From positions 1 through 64,000 of the forward strand of contig MU400602.1 in assembly GCA_022578965.1 (NCBI GenBank): 64,000 nucleotides of DNA. Direction: 5' to 3'. Of the stretch, positions 49,101 to 60,987 are shown in pieces; positions within the stretch are counted from its first letter, which is position 1; every line of letters starts with the position of its first letter. A program made the translations under genes and the position numbers. The stretch comes from Xylaria sp. FL1777 (taxonomy: Eukaryota > Ascomycota > Sordariomycetes > Xylariales > Xylariaceae). The notes under the pieces are model-generated. The model worked only from the letters and a program-made list of their open reading frames with translations, did not search any database and had not been told where the DNA came from.

Positions 49101-49790
49101 TAGTTATTTAATTTTATAAGCGTTTTTTTAAGATTTAGCTTTTATAACTAATCTTTTTTTTTTAGTTATAATTGCTTTAATTTTTATAATATTTTAGTTA
49201 TAGCATTTTAGTTGCTTAACTTTAGCTTTAATAAAATCTTTATAAAAAGCAACATTTTATTACTTAATTATTTTTTATGTTAGTATTACATTTTTTATTA
49301 GCAAAATTAGCATTTTTTTATATATTAACTTATATAAGCTATAGCTATAATAACGCATAAAAATATAATTTGCTTATATTATTAAGTTTAAATATTTTAG
49401 CTAATTTTTTTTAGTTTTATTTATTATTTATATAAAGCTTTTTTTTATTAGCTTATAGCTTTTTTTAATAAAGCTTTAAGCTTAAAAATAATAAGCTAAA
49501 CTATAGTTTATTTTGTAGTTTAAAGTATTTATTGCGTTTTTTATTTTTTTTTTAAATTTAAAGCTATTATTACACTTAATCTTTATAAAAACTTCGTGCT
49601 AAAACACGATTTTTTTTTTAATAAATTTAAATATTCTTAAAAAATCTATATGTTTTAAAAGTTTAGCTTTTAAATAAGTTATTATTTTATATTTTGCTTT
49701 TATAATAGCTTTAAATTTATTGCTTAATAGCATAGTTTATATATTTATAACTTAAAAAACTAAAAAATCTAAAAAATAATTAAAATAGTA
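43131..49790. other. Unassigned T-rich sequence, probably 3' half of element H
   Basis: No LTR was found. The upper part should hold the integrase core of element H on the - strand, going by its position after the leader at about 49800-50250. The + strand is T-rich, as in the - strand element C. Nothing could be named between 43131 and about 48000. Confidence 0.45.
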
Positions 49791-49799
49791 TTCTTTAGT

Positions 49800-50250
49800 T
49801 TTTTTGCTATTTGTAGATTTTTAGTAATTAAAGCAACTAGCAATTGTAATATAAACATTTTAATAAAAGCTTTTTTAGTAATATTTTTAAGTTATTTATT
49901 AAGTTATAAATATTTAGCTTTTATAGGTTATTTCTTTATAGTTTTTTTTAATGAAAGCTTTTTAAGTTTTTTTGTTATTAATAACTTTTTTTAGTATTTT
50001 TTTAAACTTTGCTTTTTTTTAAAAAATAAACTTATTAACGAAAAATTTAAAAGCTTTTTTTTTAAAGTAATTTTGCTTTTTTTTTATTATAAGTTTTTTT
50101 AAAACTTGCTTAAAAATAAAATATTTAGCAATTTGCTTGCTTTTTTTGCTTTAATTTTCTTTTAAGTATAGCAAAGGTTTTATTTTTTAGTATACTAAGC
50201 TTTTAATTAGTTAATCGTTTAATTTTTTATATGTAATAATAATAGCTATT
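49800..50250 (-). pseudogene. Integrase leader of element H
   Basis: The - strand has SKKSKQIAKYF followed by QNYFKKKSF, matching in decayed form the S-E-E-S-Q-Q-I-A-R-Y-L and F-K-K-E-A-L-R-Y blocks that lead into the zinc-binding domain in a common fungal Gypsy type. The histidine and cysteine ligands are not all visible. Confidence 0.5.
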
Positions 50251-50329
50251 ATATATAATTAAAAATTAATAAAATCTTTTATATTTTTTTTTTAATAATT
50301 ATTTAATTTATTTAATAGCTTAAGAAGTT

Positions 50330-50760
50330 TTTTAAAAAGCTTATTAATAGCTATATATTTTTTTTTTAGCACATAGTAAAGTATAAAATTAAAAGTCTTT
50401 ATATATGCTATTTATTTTATTAATTAAGCATTTAGTAATGCTAAAAATCTATTATTTAGCTATATTATAAAAACTTTTATATTAATTTTTAAATAAAACG
50501 TAATTTTATAAAAATAGTTTTATAACTTTTAAAAGGTTTTAATAATAGCAAGCTTTTTTAGCTTTATAACATTATATCTTTTTTTAAGGCTTTTTTATGT
50601 TTTAAACTTATATTTTGCTAGTTTAATAGCTTTATTAACTTTTTAGTATAAAATAGCGCTTTAGCTAGTTTTAAAAGCATTTATTTTTAGTTAAATAAGT
50701 TTTTTTATATAATTAAAAGTAATAAAAATAAAAGCTATTATAATAACTTTTTAAAGCTTT
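50330..50760 (-). pseudogene. RNase H of element H
   Basis: Read on the - strand: a decayed D-A-S...W-G-A-V-L block (ASKTS.SAILY, about 50647-50681), KRYNVIKLK for R-Y-x-x-T-K-R-E, LNNRFLALLNA, IAYIKTFNF and KKKYIAINKLFKK for G-x-K-H-x-A-A-D-x-L-S-R-R. These blocks occur in this order at the end of Gypsy RNase H. Confidence 0.78.
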
Positions 50761-51120
50761 TTTATAGCTTTTTTCTGCGGTTTTTTAAAGCAAAACGGCT
50801 TATTTTTTTATAACAAAACTATTAATAGTTTTGCAATTATAGCATACTTTTATATTTATATCTAGTAATATATTATTATTTCTAAGAAAAACTATACTTT
50901 TGTAATGTTTTTACAAGTTTTTTATTTAAAAATTTTTATTACTTTTGCTTTTATTAAGCTTTTGCTATTAATGCTATATATATAGCTAACTATTTTAATT
51001 GTTTGTTTTGTTTATTTGCTTTTAAGTATGCTAGCTATAATTTTAGCTAGCTTAAAATTAAGCAGCATAATATTAAGATTTTTAAAATGCTTTAATATAA
51101 ACTGCTTAATTTTTAAAGCA
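50761..51120 (-). pseudogene. End of reverse transcriptase and connection of element H
   Basis: On the - strand IVSYIYSINSRSL-like sequence (about 50960-51000) stands for the I-V-G-F-x-C-x-x-x-G-R-x-P block. IIIYY and KYAIIAKLLIVLL (about 50830-50900) stand for the V-Y-Y-R and F-A-x-I-A-x-P-I-x-x-L-F connection. The catalytic Y-x-D-D box should lie above 51120 but was not placed. Confidence 0.68.
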
Positions 51121-53238
51121 ACTTTATAATTATTATACTTAGTAATAAGTTCTTTAATTATTATATTATTAAAAAAAGGTTTGCACTTTATTAATAATAT
51201 ATTATATAAAACCTTTAATAATACCTTTAGAAATTAAGCTACTAAATTTATTGCTTTCTATAAAAAAGTAGTTATTTAAAAAAAGCTTATTAGTATAAAA
51301 AAAGCAATTATTGCTTAGCTAAAAATAAAAAGTAATATTTAATTATATTTTAAAAATAAATTAACTACAGAAATTATTTTATATATTGCAAACTTTTTAA
51401 AGAACTTATTATAGCTTTAAAAAAAATTAGCATTATATATAATAACTATATTTATTTTTATAGCTAAATTAATTAATTAAACTTTTTTACTTTTTTTTTG
51501 TACTAAAAACTAAGCGTTGCAATATAAACTATAAGCTTTTTTAAAAACGCTATACTTAAGTTAAGTTTTTAAAACTTTTATAGTAATATTTTTTAAAAGT
51601 TTAAAAATTAAAATATTATAAACTTGTTATGCTTTATAAAAAACTGTTTTAATTTTATAAAAAAAAAAGATTTTATTATATATTCTTTTTATTTTAGAAA
51701 AGTTTTAAAAAAGTGCTATTTTTTTGCAATATTATATTTTAGTTAGTAATGCTGCTTTTTGCTAAGTAAAGTTAATTATATAAAGCTTTTTTAAAAAAAT
51801 AGCTAGTTATTTAATAATTAGTTAAATGTTTTTAAAAATAGTGCTAAAACATAAATATATGTTTTAATAAATGCTATTTTGTTAAAATAACGCAAGATTT
51901 TTTAAGTAATAGCTTATTTTTTTTAAAGCTTGCTTTTTTTACTTATAAGATTTAAATAAAACAATACTATTAAATAACATATTATTTTTAAAATAAATCT
52001 TTTTATTTTTTGTTTTATATATTATATTTAAAATTATTGTTTTACTTTTTATTAATTTATTAGTTTTTAAAGCTTAAAAAGTTAATAGTGCTTAAATTAA
52101 AGTTATAATTAAGTTATATTTGCTTTTTGATTTATATGCAGAATTTTTAATTTTTATAATTATTAATCTTTTAATATTTTTTTGCTTTAATGTTTTTTTT
52201 ATTATAACTAAAAGTATTTTAAGTAGTTAATTATTATTAAAAATAACGCAAACTTTTTTATTGTTTTATATTTTTAGATTTTTAAAAAGTTTAATATTTT
52301 ATATAAAAAAAATTAAAAAAGCTACTAATGTTATATTATTATATAAGTTTTAATTTTTTTAAAAGTTTATACTTGTATACTTTTTTAAACTATGTTTTTT
52401 TAATTTTTTTTTTGCTTTTTTTTGTTAATTATTAAATTTTCTATTTAAAGTCCAGTATTTTTGTGCTTTTTATAGCTTATTTGCTAAGCTAGTAGTTTAG
52501 CAAATATATATTAGTTTTTTAGTTATTAATGTTTTTAAGCTTTTAAACTTAGTTTTTTAATATAGTTTATTACTAATATAATAATTTAGCTTGTTTTAAG
52601 TATTATATTAACTATTATATAAAAGCTTTAAAAATATAAATTTATTTAAAATTTTATAATAAAGTTTATTTTTAGTAATAAAAAGTAAATAGTTTATTTT
52701 TTGCTAACTATATATAGCAAAAAAAGCAGCAACTTTTTATTTATTTAAATAATAGTTTTTAAGCATTTTATATATTTAATTAAATTGCTAGTTTAATTAA
52801 ATTTTTTTTAAGTTATATTTGTATTTTTAGTAGCAAAGCTGTTTTTATTAATAAATAAATCTATAATAATGCTAAACTACGCTTTAAAATTAATAATCTT
52901 AGTAATATTTTTTTTGTAAATTTTGTTTTTTATTTGTATAATAAGCTTTAAATAAAGCTATATATATTTTTTTAGCTTTGTAATGCTTAAAAATATAGCT
53001 AAAATACTTTGTAATTTTAGCAGTAAAACTAAAATAAAGCATAAATTTAAAAAGCTTAAGTATTTTTAATTAAAATAATTTATTAAGCTTAAGTTTTTTT
53101 TATTATAAAATCTATACTTTAATGTTTTTTTAAATAAGTTTAAGCTATTACTATTAGTATAATTGTTATACTTTTTATAAATCTTTATTTTAAAAAAGTT
53201 AAAAATTTAGTTAGCGCTTTTTAAAACTATTAATATTA
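51121..53238 (-). other. Probable upstream pol/gag of element H, unread
   Basis: T-rich on the + strand and lying before the reverse transcriptase of H on the - strand. No motif was read. It ends at the duplication copy GTTAT (53239-53243), where element E entered. H resumes at 60988. Confidence 0.4.
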
Positions 53239-53243
53239 GTTAT

Positions 53244-53762
53244 TGTTACAAAATAGGCTAACTAAGCTAGTTAGGAAGCTAGGTGTAAAAAAGGCATACG
53301 CAAAAAAAGTCTTATTTGTTAAAAAGATATGTATTTAAACTACTATAAGGGTTTAATGCATAAACTTAACAAACTTAAGCGTTAAGTCCATTAAGCTTTA
53401 AACTCGATAAACTTAAGCGTTAAGTTTATCGAGCTACAGATTTAAAACAATATAGCGTTAAGCCTATTAAAAAAAGCAACGTTTATAAATTACTATTACT
53501 GTTTTTTTTGTTTATATAATTATGCACTTTTTATATTTAGTTATTTACTTAGTTTTTAGCTTTTTAGCTATTAATTTTCTTTATAACTGCTAAGCATTAA
53601 TATATTTATTACTTTTAATCTTTTAAGACCCTTATTAATGCATAATAATAAAAGTACTCCGAAAACCTCCTTAACAAACTACTGTTAAAAATCCTATTAT
53701 TACCTGCAAATTAAAACCTTAAAAACAAACCTGTTATATTAATATATAATAAGTTTGTTATA
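53244..53762 (+). repeat. 5' LTR of element E
   Basis: 519 bp, starting TGTTACAAAATAGGCTAACT and ending TTTGTTATA. A near-palindrome CTAACTAAGCTAGTTAG lies at its start. Two 38-base spaced hairpins follow at 53365-53433. The second half (about 280 bases) is shared with the D LTR. Confidence 0.95.
53365..53433 (+). repeat. Two tandem hairpins in the U3 part of the E LTR
   Basis: Units at 53365-53395 and 53403-53433, period 38. The second is 14-base arms CTCGATAAACTTAA and TTAAGTTTATCGAG around GCG. The first is an imperfect version. The other LTR has them at 60585-60615 and 60623-60653. Possible binding sites for a dimeric regulator. Role inferred from position only. Confidence 0.82.
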
Positions 53763-56589
53763 CTTTAATAGCTTTTTAATTAATAGAACTTAACATATAA
53801 AAACAAATACCGGTATAAAAAGTTAAATAATAAACAATTTACAAAATAAACTTTTAAAAGTATACTAAAAAAATATTCGAAAAATAAGAATGCTAAACAG
53901 CATTATGTAAATAAACTTTACTTAATAACTAATAAACTAGATCTAAGTTATGCTACTAAAAACAAAAAGTTAAAAATTAAGTTTAAAAATCTTAAAGATT
54001 TTTAAAACTAGTAATGTATTAAAATAATAAACTTTAGTACTTTTATTAGCTACCTTTATTAAAAAAAAAGCAGTAACAAAGAAAAAAAAGTTAAACAGTA
54101 GTAATAAAAAAGAATTAATATTAACACTAGTACTATAAAGCAAACTAGTTATTTTAACCTAAAAAGCAGCTTAAATACTAAGCATTATAACTTTTAAACT
54201 AGCATAAACACTAGCTATAATAATTAAAGCAGCAATAATAACTGCTACTATAATAACAAGTTAAAGCTTTAAATAAGTAATTATACTATAACTAACGCTA
54301 ATACTACTACTAGCAAACCTAACGCCTATTTTTATTACTACTATATTTAAAGTAGTAACTTAAAATAAAAAACCTAACTTTTTATTACTACTGCTGCTTT
54401 TACTATTAGGATTATTTATAATGTTAAAAATGCTAAACATTAAAAGTTTTAAACTTACTGCTTTAAAGCCTTATAATAAATCTATAAATATAAAAGCTTT
54501 TTTAATCTATGCTAAACTTTATTTAAAATAGCACTTTATTACTATTACAAAAAAAAACCAAAAAGTAATAACTACTTTATAATTTTTATTAGAAAAAATA
54601 CTAAAATGGTTTTAATTTATCTTGAAAAATTTTTTAAAAGCTAACAAGTTAACCGACCTTAAGCCAAAAATAAAAAAGATTTTCAAGAACTACGTTAAGT
54701 TTAAAAATTAAATAAAAGCATTATTTAAAAACACCTAAAAAGCAAAACACACAAAAAAAGCATTTTACTGCTTAAAACAAATAAAAATAGCAGCAAATTA
54801 CGCTATAAAATTTAAACAATTAGTAGCAATCTTAGGATTGCTTAAGCTTGCACTATTTTACTTATTTTATAGTAAATTTAAAACCTAAGTTTAAAACAAA
54901 CTATGCAAAATAAATAAACTAGCAAAAATTAATACATATATTAATATAACTATTATAATTAATTAATAATTATTTAACTAGTACTTTAAAACTAAAAGAA
55001 CTAAAAAAAACAAAAAAAAAAATACTTAAAAAAGTATTAAATAAAGATCTAAGTAAATCAATAAAATCTAGAAATAACAATTCTAAGATATATTTAAAGT
55101 TAAATGTTATAACTATAAAAAAAAAAAATACTTTTAAAAATAATGCTAATCTAAGAAAAAAAATAGAAAAAAAAGCTATAAAAAGGGAAAAATTTCTTAA
55201 CCTAAAAAAAAAATACAAGTTATAAAAGTCCAAAACAATAAAAAACAATAAAGCAACTCAAAAAATATGTTTTTAAAGCAAAAGTATAAAATTGCTGTTT
55301 TAAGTTAAAACAAAAGTGCTACACTAAATAAATCTAAATGCTTTATTTATATAAGTTAAAATAAACAAGCATACAAATATTATTTAAAAGCTTTATAGTT
55401 ATTAAAACAAATTACAAAAAGATATATTTGCTATATAAACAATTAAAGTTATTTAATATATAACTTAAAAAAATAGTTTAACTAAAAATAACAAACAATA
55501 AAAAATAATAAATTAACATAGTTAGCAAACTTATAAAACTATAAAAACTTCAAACTATTAAAGCCTAAAATATAGCTTAAAAAAAAGTTATATTTAAAAA
55601 AACAAAACTATAACTATAAATAGTATAGTTATTAAACCAATTATAAACTACTAAAACATTTAGTTGTTAAGTAAACCTAAAGAAACAAAACCTATAAAAC
55701 TTTAAAACAAAAACAAATAAAATTAAAAGCTATAAAAAATACTACAAAAAAAAAACTAATAAAAATAAATAAAATATTTCTATAACTTAAACTGCTTTAA
55801 ATATAACAAAATAAAAAAGCATTAATAGTTAGCGCAAAAACTAATATGTTTTAAAAACTAAAACTAGCAATTTAACTAATTGCTAAAAGTTATTACTATA
55901 ATAAAACCATAATAAAAAATAATAGTAATATTTTACGCTTAAAAAATCTAAAACATAACAAAGTACTATAAAATTGCTATATAATATATTATTGCTACTA
56001 ATATTTACTTAATAAACTAAAGAATAATTAGTTTTTTAAACAAATTGCAAAAATAAAAATACAGAACTTTTACGAATTAAAGTAGTTAGTTATAACTATA
56101 GTTTACTATAAAAATCCACGAAAATTTGCAACATTTAAAAAGAATTCTAACTACACTTATAATACTATTTTAAAAAAATGTAAAAATAACTGCTGTAAAT
56201 ATTACTAGCTAATTAAAGTATAGCTATACTAAAAAATAATTGCTAGAAATAAAAAAGCTTAAAAACTGCAATTTAAAGCTTGCTTAAAAGCAAAAACAAA
56301 ACAAAGTATAATAACATCTGGAGTACAAAATAAAACAAGCACTTAAACATCTAACAAAAAAAAGTCAAAAAACAAAATAAATATTTGCTAAAAAAGCAGC
56401 AAATAACTAAAGAAATTAAGGCCTTACGTAAAGTTTAATGCAATAACTAGCAAAACTAATTCAAAATTAAACTTATATATTAAAAAAAAAAATATAATAC
56501 TTTAATTAACTTAAAAGCATAAGCTAACATAATTTTACTTAAAGTAACAAAACAAGATAAAATTTCCTAGAAATACAAACAAAAATCCT
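53763..56589 (+). pseudogene. Decayed gag region of element E
   Basis: A-rich 2.8 kb collinear with 9019-11829 in D and partly with F. It lies where gag belongs. No zinc knuckle placed. Confidence 0.6.
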
Positions 56590-56790
56590 AAAAGATTAAA
56601 AGATTTAATAGAAGTACTTCTAGCTATAATAATAGTTGCATACTTAAAAAAACCAAATTTCTTAATATATTTATACAAAAACACAAAAAACAAATTGTAT
56701 TAAATATTACTAATATATTTAATTATAATATTATCTTAGGAATACTATAGCTAAAGACTAGCAACCCTTTAATCCAATAAAAAGCAAAAA
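56590..56790 (+). pseudogene. Protease end of element E
   Basis: Reads FNYNIILGIL, the closing D-x-I-L-G-M-x-W-L block of retropepsin with the tryptophan lost to a stop, followed by a TSNPLI stretch. The active-site D-S-G was not found. Confidence 0.68.
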
Positions 56791-57159
56791 CTATTAATTA
56801 AAAAAATAAAAAATAAAGCAAAAAAATTAGAAAAATCGCAAAAGAAATTTTAAACAGAATACTAAAAATATATTACAGATTCTATAAACTATTCAAGGAA
56901 AAAAAAAAAAAAGAACTTTCTAAATATAGCTTATAAAACTACTATATTTTTATTAAGAAAAAATATTAACTAAAGCTTTATTAAGTATACTACATAAGCT
57001 TAAATAAAACAAACGCCTTATAGAAATACATTTAAAAAAATTTAGCAAAAAGATTCCTAAAAAAGTCTTAATTATTTGCTAAATACTTTATAGTACTAAT
57101 ACTTAAAATAAAAAACAAAAAACAACTAATTAATAAAAAAGAAAAACTAATATAATAAG

Positions 57160-57745
57160 TAGTAATTAACTACTAACTATTAAACGTAATTATTATTATA
57201 AATAAATATTTCTTTACTTTGCTAGTAATTATAAAAAAAAACATTAGCTAAGCAAAATAGTTTACAGCAATTAATATCTTAAATAAATATTATGCTATTA
57301 AAATAGCTAAAAAAAAAAAATAAAAAACTGCTATATAAACAATATATAAACTGTATAAATATATAGTTATGCTATAAAAACTATAAAACGCATTAGCTAG
57401 CTTTTAATACATAATAATAATAATTTTACAGAAGTTTTTAAACAAATTTGTGTTTATTTATTTAAATAACATTTTAATTTACTTTAAAACACTTAAAAAA
57501 CATAAAAAGCACGTTACTTTAGTATTAAAAACACTTAAACAAGCAAAAATACAACTTAACCTAAAAAAGTATGTTTAGTATATATAAAAGATTAATTTCC
57601 TAAGATTTATAATTACTTTAAAACAAATATAAATTTAACAATTAAAAATTAATATAGTATAGAATTAGAAAATACTTAACTTAGCTACTGTTATAAACAT
57701 ATAATAAGCGTTAAGATTTTTGAACTATATTTAGATGTTAATTTA
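57160..57745 (+). pseudogene. Reverse transcriptase of element E
   Basis: FVFIYLNNILIYF with YLNN at 57459-57470 is the Y-x-D-D box with both aspartates mutated. TLKKH and a KKY-type stretch follow. Upstream is a decayed W-K-T-A-F and F-G-L block. Same arrangement as D. Confidence 0.9.
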
Positions 57746-57849
57746 AAACTTCGGAAAAATAGCATGTTACCTTACGAAATACACAAAGAAAAAATACAAA
57801 AGAAAATCTTTTTTAATCTTAAAAGAAGCCTAAAAAGCTTTTAAAAAAC

Positions 57850-58195
57850 TAAAGCTAAAAGTTATTTTTAACTTTATAGTTAAACTACTTAACCTATAAA
57901 AAAAAAAAAAGCTAAAAATAAACGCTTTAAACAAAATAATTGCAAAAGTACTAAAACAACTAAAAAACAACGGAAAATAGCACCTAGTGGCCTACTATTT
58001 TAAAGCACTACAGAACGCAGCACTATAATACCTTATATATAACAAAGAACTACTTGCAATTATTACAGCACTTAAAAAATAAAAACCGTTTTTTATAAGA
58101 ACTACAGAACTTATTAAGATTTATTTAAATTATTAAAACTTAACAAAATTTATAACTATACAAAAAATTACCAAACAACATAAAAATTAAATGGT
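57850..58195 (+). pseudogene. RNase H of element E
   Basis: LVAYYFKALQNAALQYL and NKELLAIITALKK (about 57985-58085) match the Y-x-S-K-A-L...N-Y-x-x-x-x-K-E-L-L-A-I segment nearly unchanged. A decayed T-D-H-K-N-L (IYLNY.NL) follows at about 58120. Confidence 0.88.
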
Positions 58196-58549
58196 TTTTT
58201 TTTTTAAATTTAACTTTAAGATATGTTACATTAAAAAAAAAAAAAACATTTAAGCAAACATACTTAGTTAACAAGGTTAAAAAGGATTCAAAATTCTAAA
58301 AAAAAACATTTAAGTATTATATTCGCAACAAAATAAAAGCTTAAAAATTAAAACTATACTTAAAAACCTTACAAACGTACAGCTATAATAAGCTTATAAT
58401 TCTAAAGAACTAAAAAAACTACAAAAGCATAAAAAATTAAAAAACAATAAGCTAATATATAAACATAAAGTTTACTTACTAGAAGCTTTATAAAACAAGT
58501 TTATTAAAAACTTCTATAAATACTTATTATATAAACACTAAAAAACAAC

Positions 58550-59570
58550 AAAAATAGTTTAATAACTATAAAAAAAATACAACTTTTTAGAACTATAAAA
58601 TACAGTTAAAACTATTATAAAAAAATGCAACATTTGCAATAAAGCTAAAGCAGCCTAATATAAGCTTTACAAACTGCTATAACTTATATAAATACTTAAA
58701 CAAACATAGCACACTATTGCTTAAGATTTTATTATAGCACTACTTTTATTAACTAATTTAGTTATAAAAGTATAATACAATAAAATATAAGTTATTATTA
58801 ATAGATTTACTAAGTACGCTTACTTTTTACTATTTAAAGAAAATGTTATAGCTAAGCAGCTTACATATGCTTTTATATGCTAATACTTAAATAAACATAA
58901 ACTACTAAAAAGAATTATTTTAAACTAAAATAAATTGTTTACTTTTAAATTTAAAACAAGTTTTTTTAAACTTATCAGCATTAAACTTAAGTTTTTAATA
59001 GCTTACTACTTATAAACTAATAAACAAACAAAAAAACTAAACTAAATATTGAAATAATACTTACAGAGTTATATTAATTACTAATAAAACAATTAAATAA
59101 AATTATTACTAATAGCATAGATTTTATATAACACATTAATAAATAAAAACATAAACATATTCCTATATAAAGCCGTTTATAAACAATAAGCAACTATTAT
59201 AAAACAAAAAAAAACATTAATAAAAGCACCTGCTATTTTAACTATAGCACCCCAAGCAAAAACTATTACAACAGAAATTAAGATGCTACAAGCTAAGTTA
59301 TAACTATACCTTTAGTTTTTACAACAAAAAATAATAAAATACTATAACAAAAAACAAACTAAAGAACTAACCTTTAAAAAAAAAAACAAAGTTTACTTGT
59401 TATAACAAAAATAAAACGTATATATTAATATTCCCTAAATTAAAACAAAACAACCAAACAACAAATTAGAATTTAAAAAACTTAGTTCTTTTAAAATTAA
59501 GAAAGTTATTTTACTTACTAACTATAAACTGTTATTACTAAAAAACATGCAAATTTACCTTGTTTTTTAT
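58550..59570 (+). pseudogene. Integrase of element E
   Basis: The core block near 58995-59060 reads TNKQTKKLN.ILK.YL, a decayed T-D-G-Q-T-E-x-x-N-x-x-L-E-Q-Y-L. The C-terminal part near 59390-59560 has NKVYLL, KLEFKKLSSFKIKKV and NYKLLL, matching G-D-x-V-Y-L and K-L-G-P-F-K-I. Dead through stops. Confidence 0.86.
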
Positions 59571-59648
59571 ATTTTTTTACTAAAACTAGCACCTATTAAA
59601 ACACCTATTAAAACATAACTAAAAATAAAAACAAATTAAAACATTTAT

Positions 59649-59795
59649 AAAGTTAAAAATATACTAGATTTCCGTTAAAACAATAATAACGTTAAGTATT
59701 TTATTAAATAAAAAAGATATTTATATGCTAATAATACTTAAGAACTTAAAAAACACCTAAAAACTGCCGAAATAATTATAAACTAGTTCTACTAT
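59649..59795 (+). pseudogene. Chromodomain of element E
   Basis: Reads KVKNILDFR, then NNNNVKYFIK, KRYLYANNT and KKHLKTAEIIIN, the chromodomain order V-E-K-I-L, Y-x-V-K-W-K-G-Y, W-E-P-x-x-H-L and closing helix. Tryptophans are stops, as G-to-A gives. Confidence 0.88.
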
Positions 59796-60426
59796 TAATA
59801 CTTTAACTAGCTAAAGCTAGAAAAAAAAAATTAACTTTAAACAAAGCGTTTAATGCGTTTTAATTAAACTTTAAAAAAACAACTAGTAATAGCTATGCTA
59901 TTTTAACGCGCTATTCTTGTTTTTTAGCTATATAACGCTTTTTTGCTTCAATTTGCTTAAGCTTTTTTAAACTACTTAAACTATAAGCTATAGCAGCAGC
60001 TATTTTTTTTTGCTATAATTTCTTTTGTTGCTTAAAACAACGGATTTTTGCACTTATTTTTTTATGCTTTTTTATTAGCAAGTTTAATTTATTTTTTAGC
60101 TTTTTGTGCTAAAAAGTAAGCTGCTGCATTTGCTCTAAAAACAAACTTCTAGCGTTATAATTTGCTTGTTTAGCTACAACATATTTAATATATTAATCAG
60201 AATTAAATTTTAACATTAAACATTTTGTACTACAACAATTATAGCGGAAGCATAAAGCCATTTTAATTAATTTTAGTTTAATAAAGAAAAGCAAAGCAAA
60301 GTTTTATTAAGCTTTTTGTTCGAAACGCAACAAGCAAGGTTTTTTAAAAACCCTACTAGACATAATAAGCACAAAGAACAAAAAACAGAAAATAAAAAAA
60401 GAAAACTTACAAAAAAAGAAATATAG
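59796..60426 (+). other. Element E 3' internal region without recognised gene
   Basis: About 630 bases between chromodomain and 3' LTR, with GCAGCAGC, TTTGCTC and CGAAACGC remnants. The start (to about 59870) resembles D. The rest does not align by eye. Function unknown. Confidence 0.4.
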
Positions 60427-60463
60427 AATTGTTAAAACAACAATTATAGGAAAAAGAAAATAA
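60427..60463 (+). other. Stem-loop and polypurine tract of element E
   Basis: Arms AATTGTT (60427-60433) and AACAATT (60439-60445) with a five-base loop are followed by the purine tract AGGAAAAAGAAAATAA (60448-60463) directly before the 3' LTR. D has the same order. Confidence 0.65.
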
Positions 60464-60982
60464 TGTTACAAAATAGGCTAACTAGGCCGGTTAAAAGGCC
60501 AGATATAAAAAAAGCATACGTAAAAAAAGTCCTATTTGTTAAAAAGATATATATTTAAACCACTATAAAGGTTTAATACATAAACTCAACAAACTCGAAC
60601 ATTAAGTCTATTAAGCTTTAAACTTAACAAACTTAAGCGTTAAGTTTATTAAGCTATAAACTTAAAACAATATAGCGTTAAGCCTATTAAAAAAAGCAAC
60701 GTTTATAGATTACTACTATTGTTTCCTTTATTTATATAATTATACACTTCTTATATTTAATTATTTACTTAGTTCTTAGCTCTTTAGCTATTAATTTTTC
60801 TTATAACTGCTAAGCACTAATATACTTATTACTTTTAATCCTTTAAAACCCTTATTAATGCACAGTAGTAAAAGTACCCCGAAAACCTCCCTAACGGACT
60901 ACTATTAAAGATCTTATTATTACCTGCAAATTAAAACCCCAAGGGCAAACCCGTTATATTAATATATAACAGGTCTATTATA
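60464..60982 (+). repeat. 3' LTR of element E
   Basis: 519 bp matching 53244-53762, ending ACAGGTCTATTATA. Hairpin units at 60585-60615 and 60623-60653 are partly altered by transitions. Confidence 0.95.
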
Positions 60983-60987
60983 ATTAT

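Larger units (their letters stand above)
53244..60982 (+). mobile_element. Element E: complete family III Ty3/Gypsy chromovirus
   Basis: 7739 bp with two 519-bp LTRs (53244-53762 and 60464-60982) and the duplication GTTAT (53239-53243) and ATTAT (60983-60987). It is collinear with D through gag and pol but keeps more C and G, so motifs read better here. It has a different U3 part of the LTR. It is inserted into element H. An antisense stop-free stretch at 54970-55248 (-) is a reading of A-rich gag on the wrong strand. Confidence 0.96.

Noticed and set aside
54970..55248. 92-codon phenylalanine-rich stretch on the - strand
   Set aside because: It is the wrong strand of the A-rich gag region of element E.
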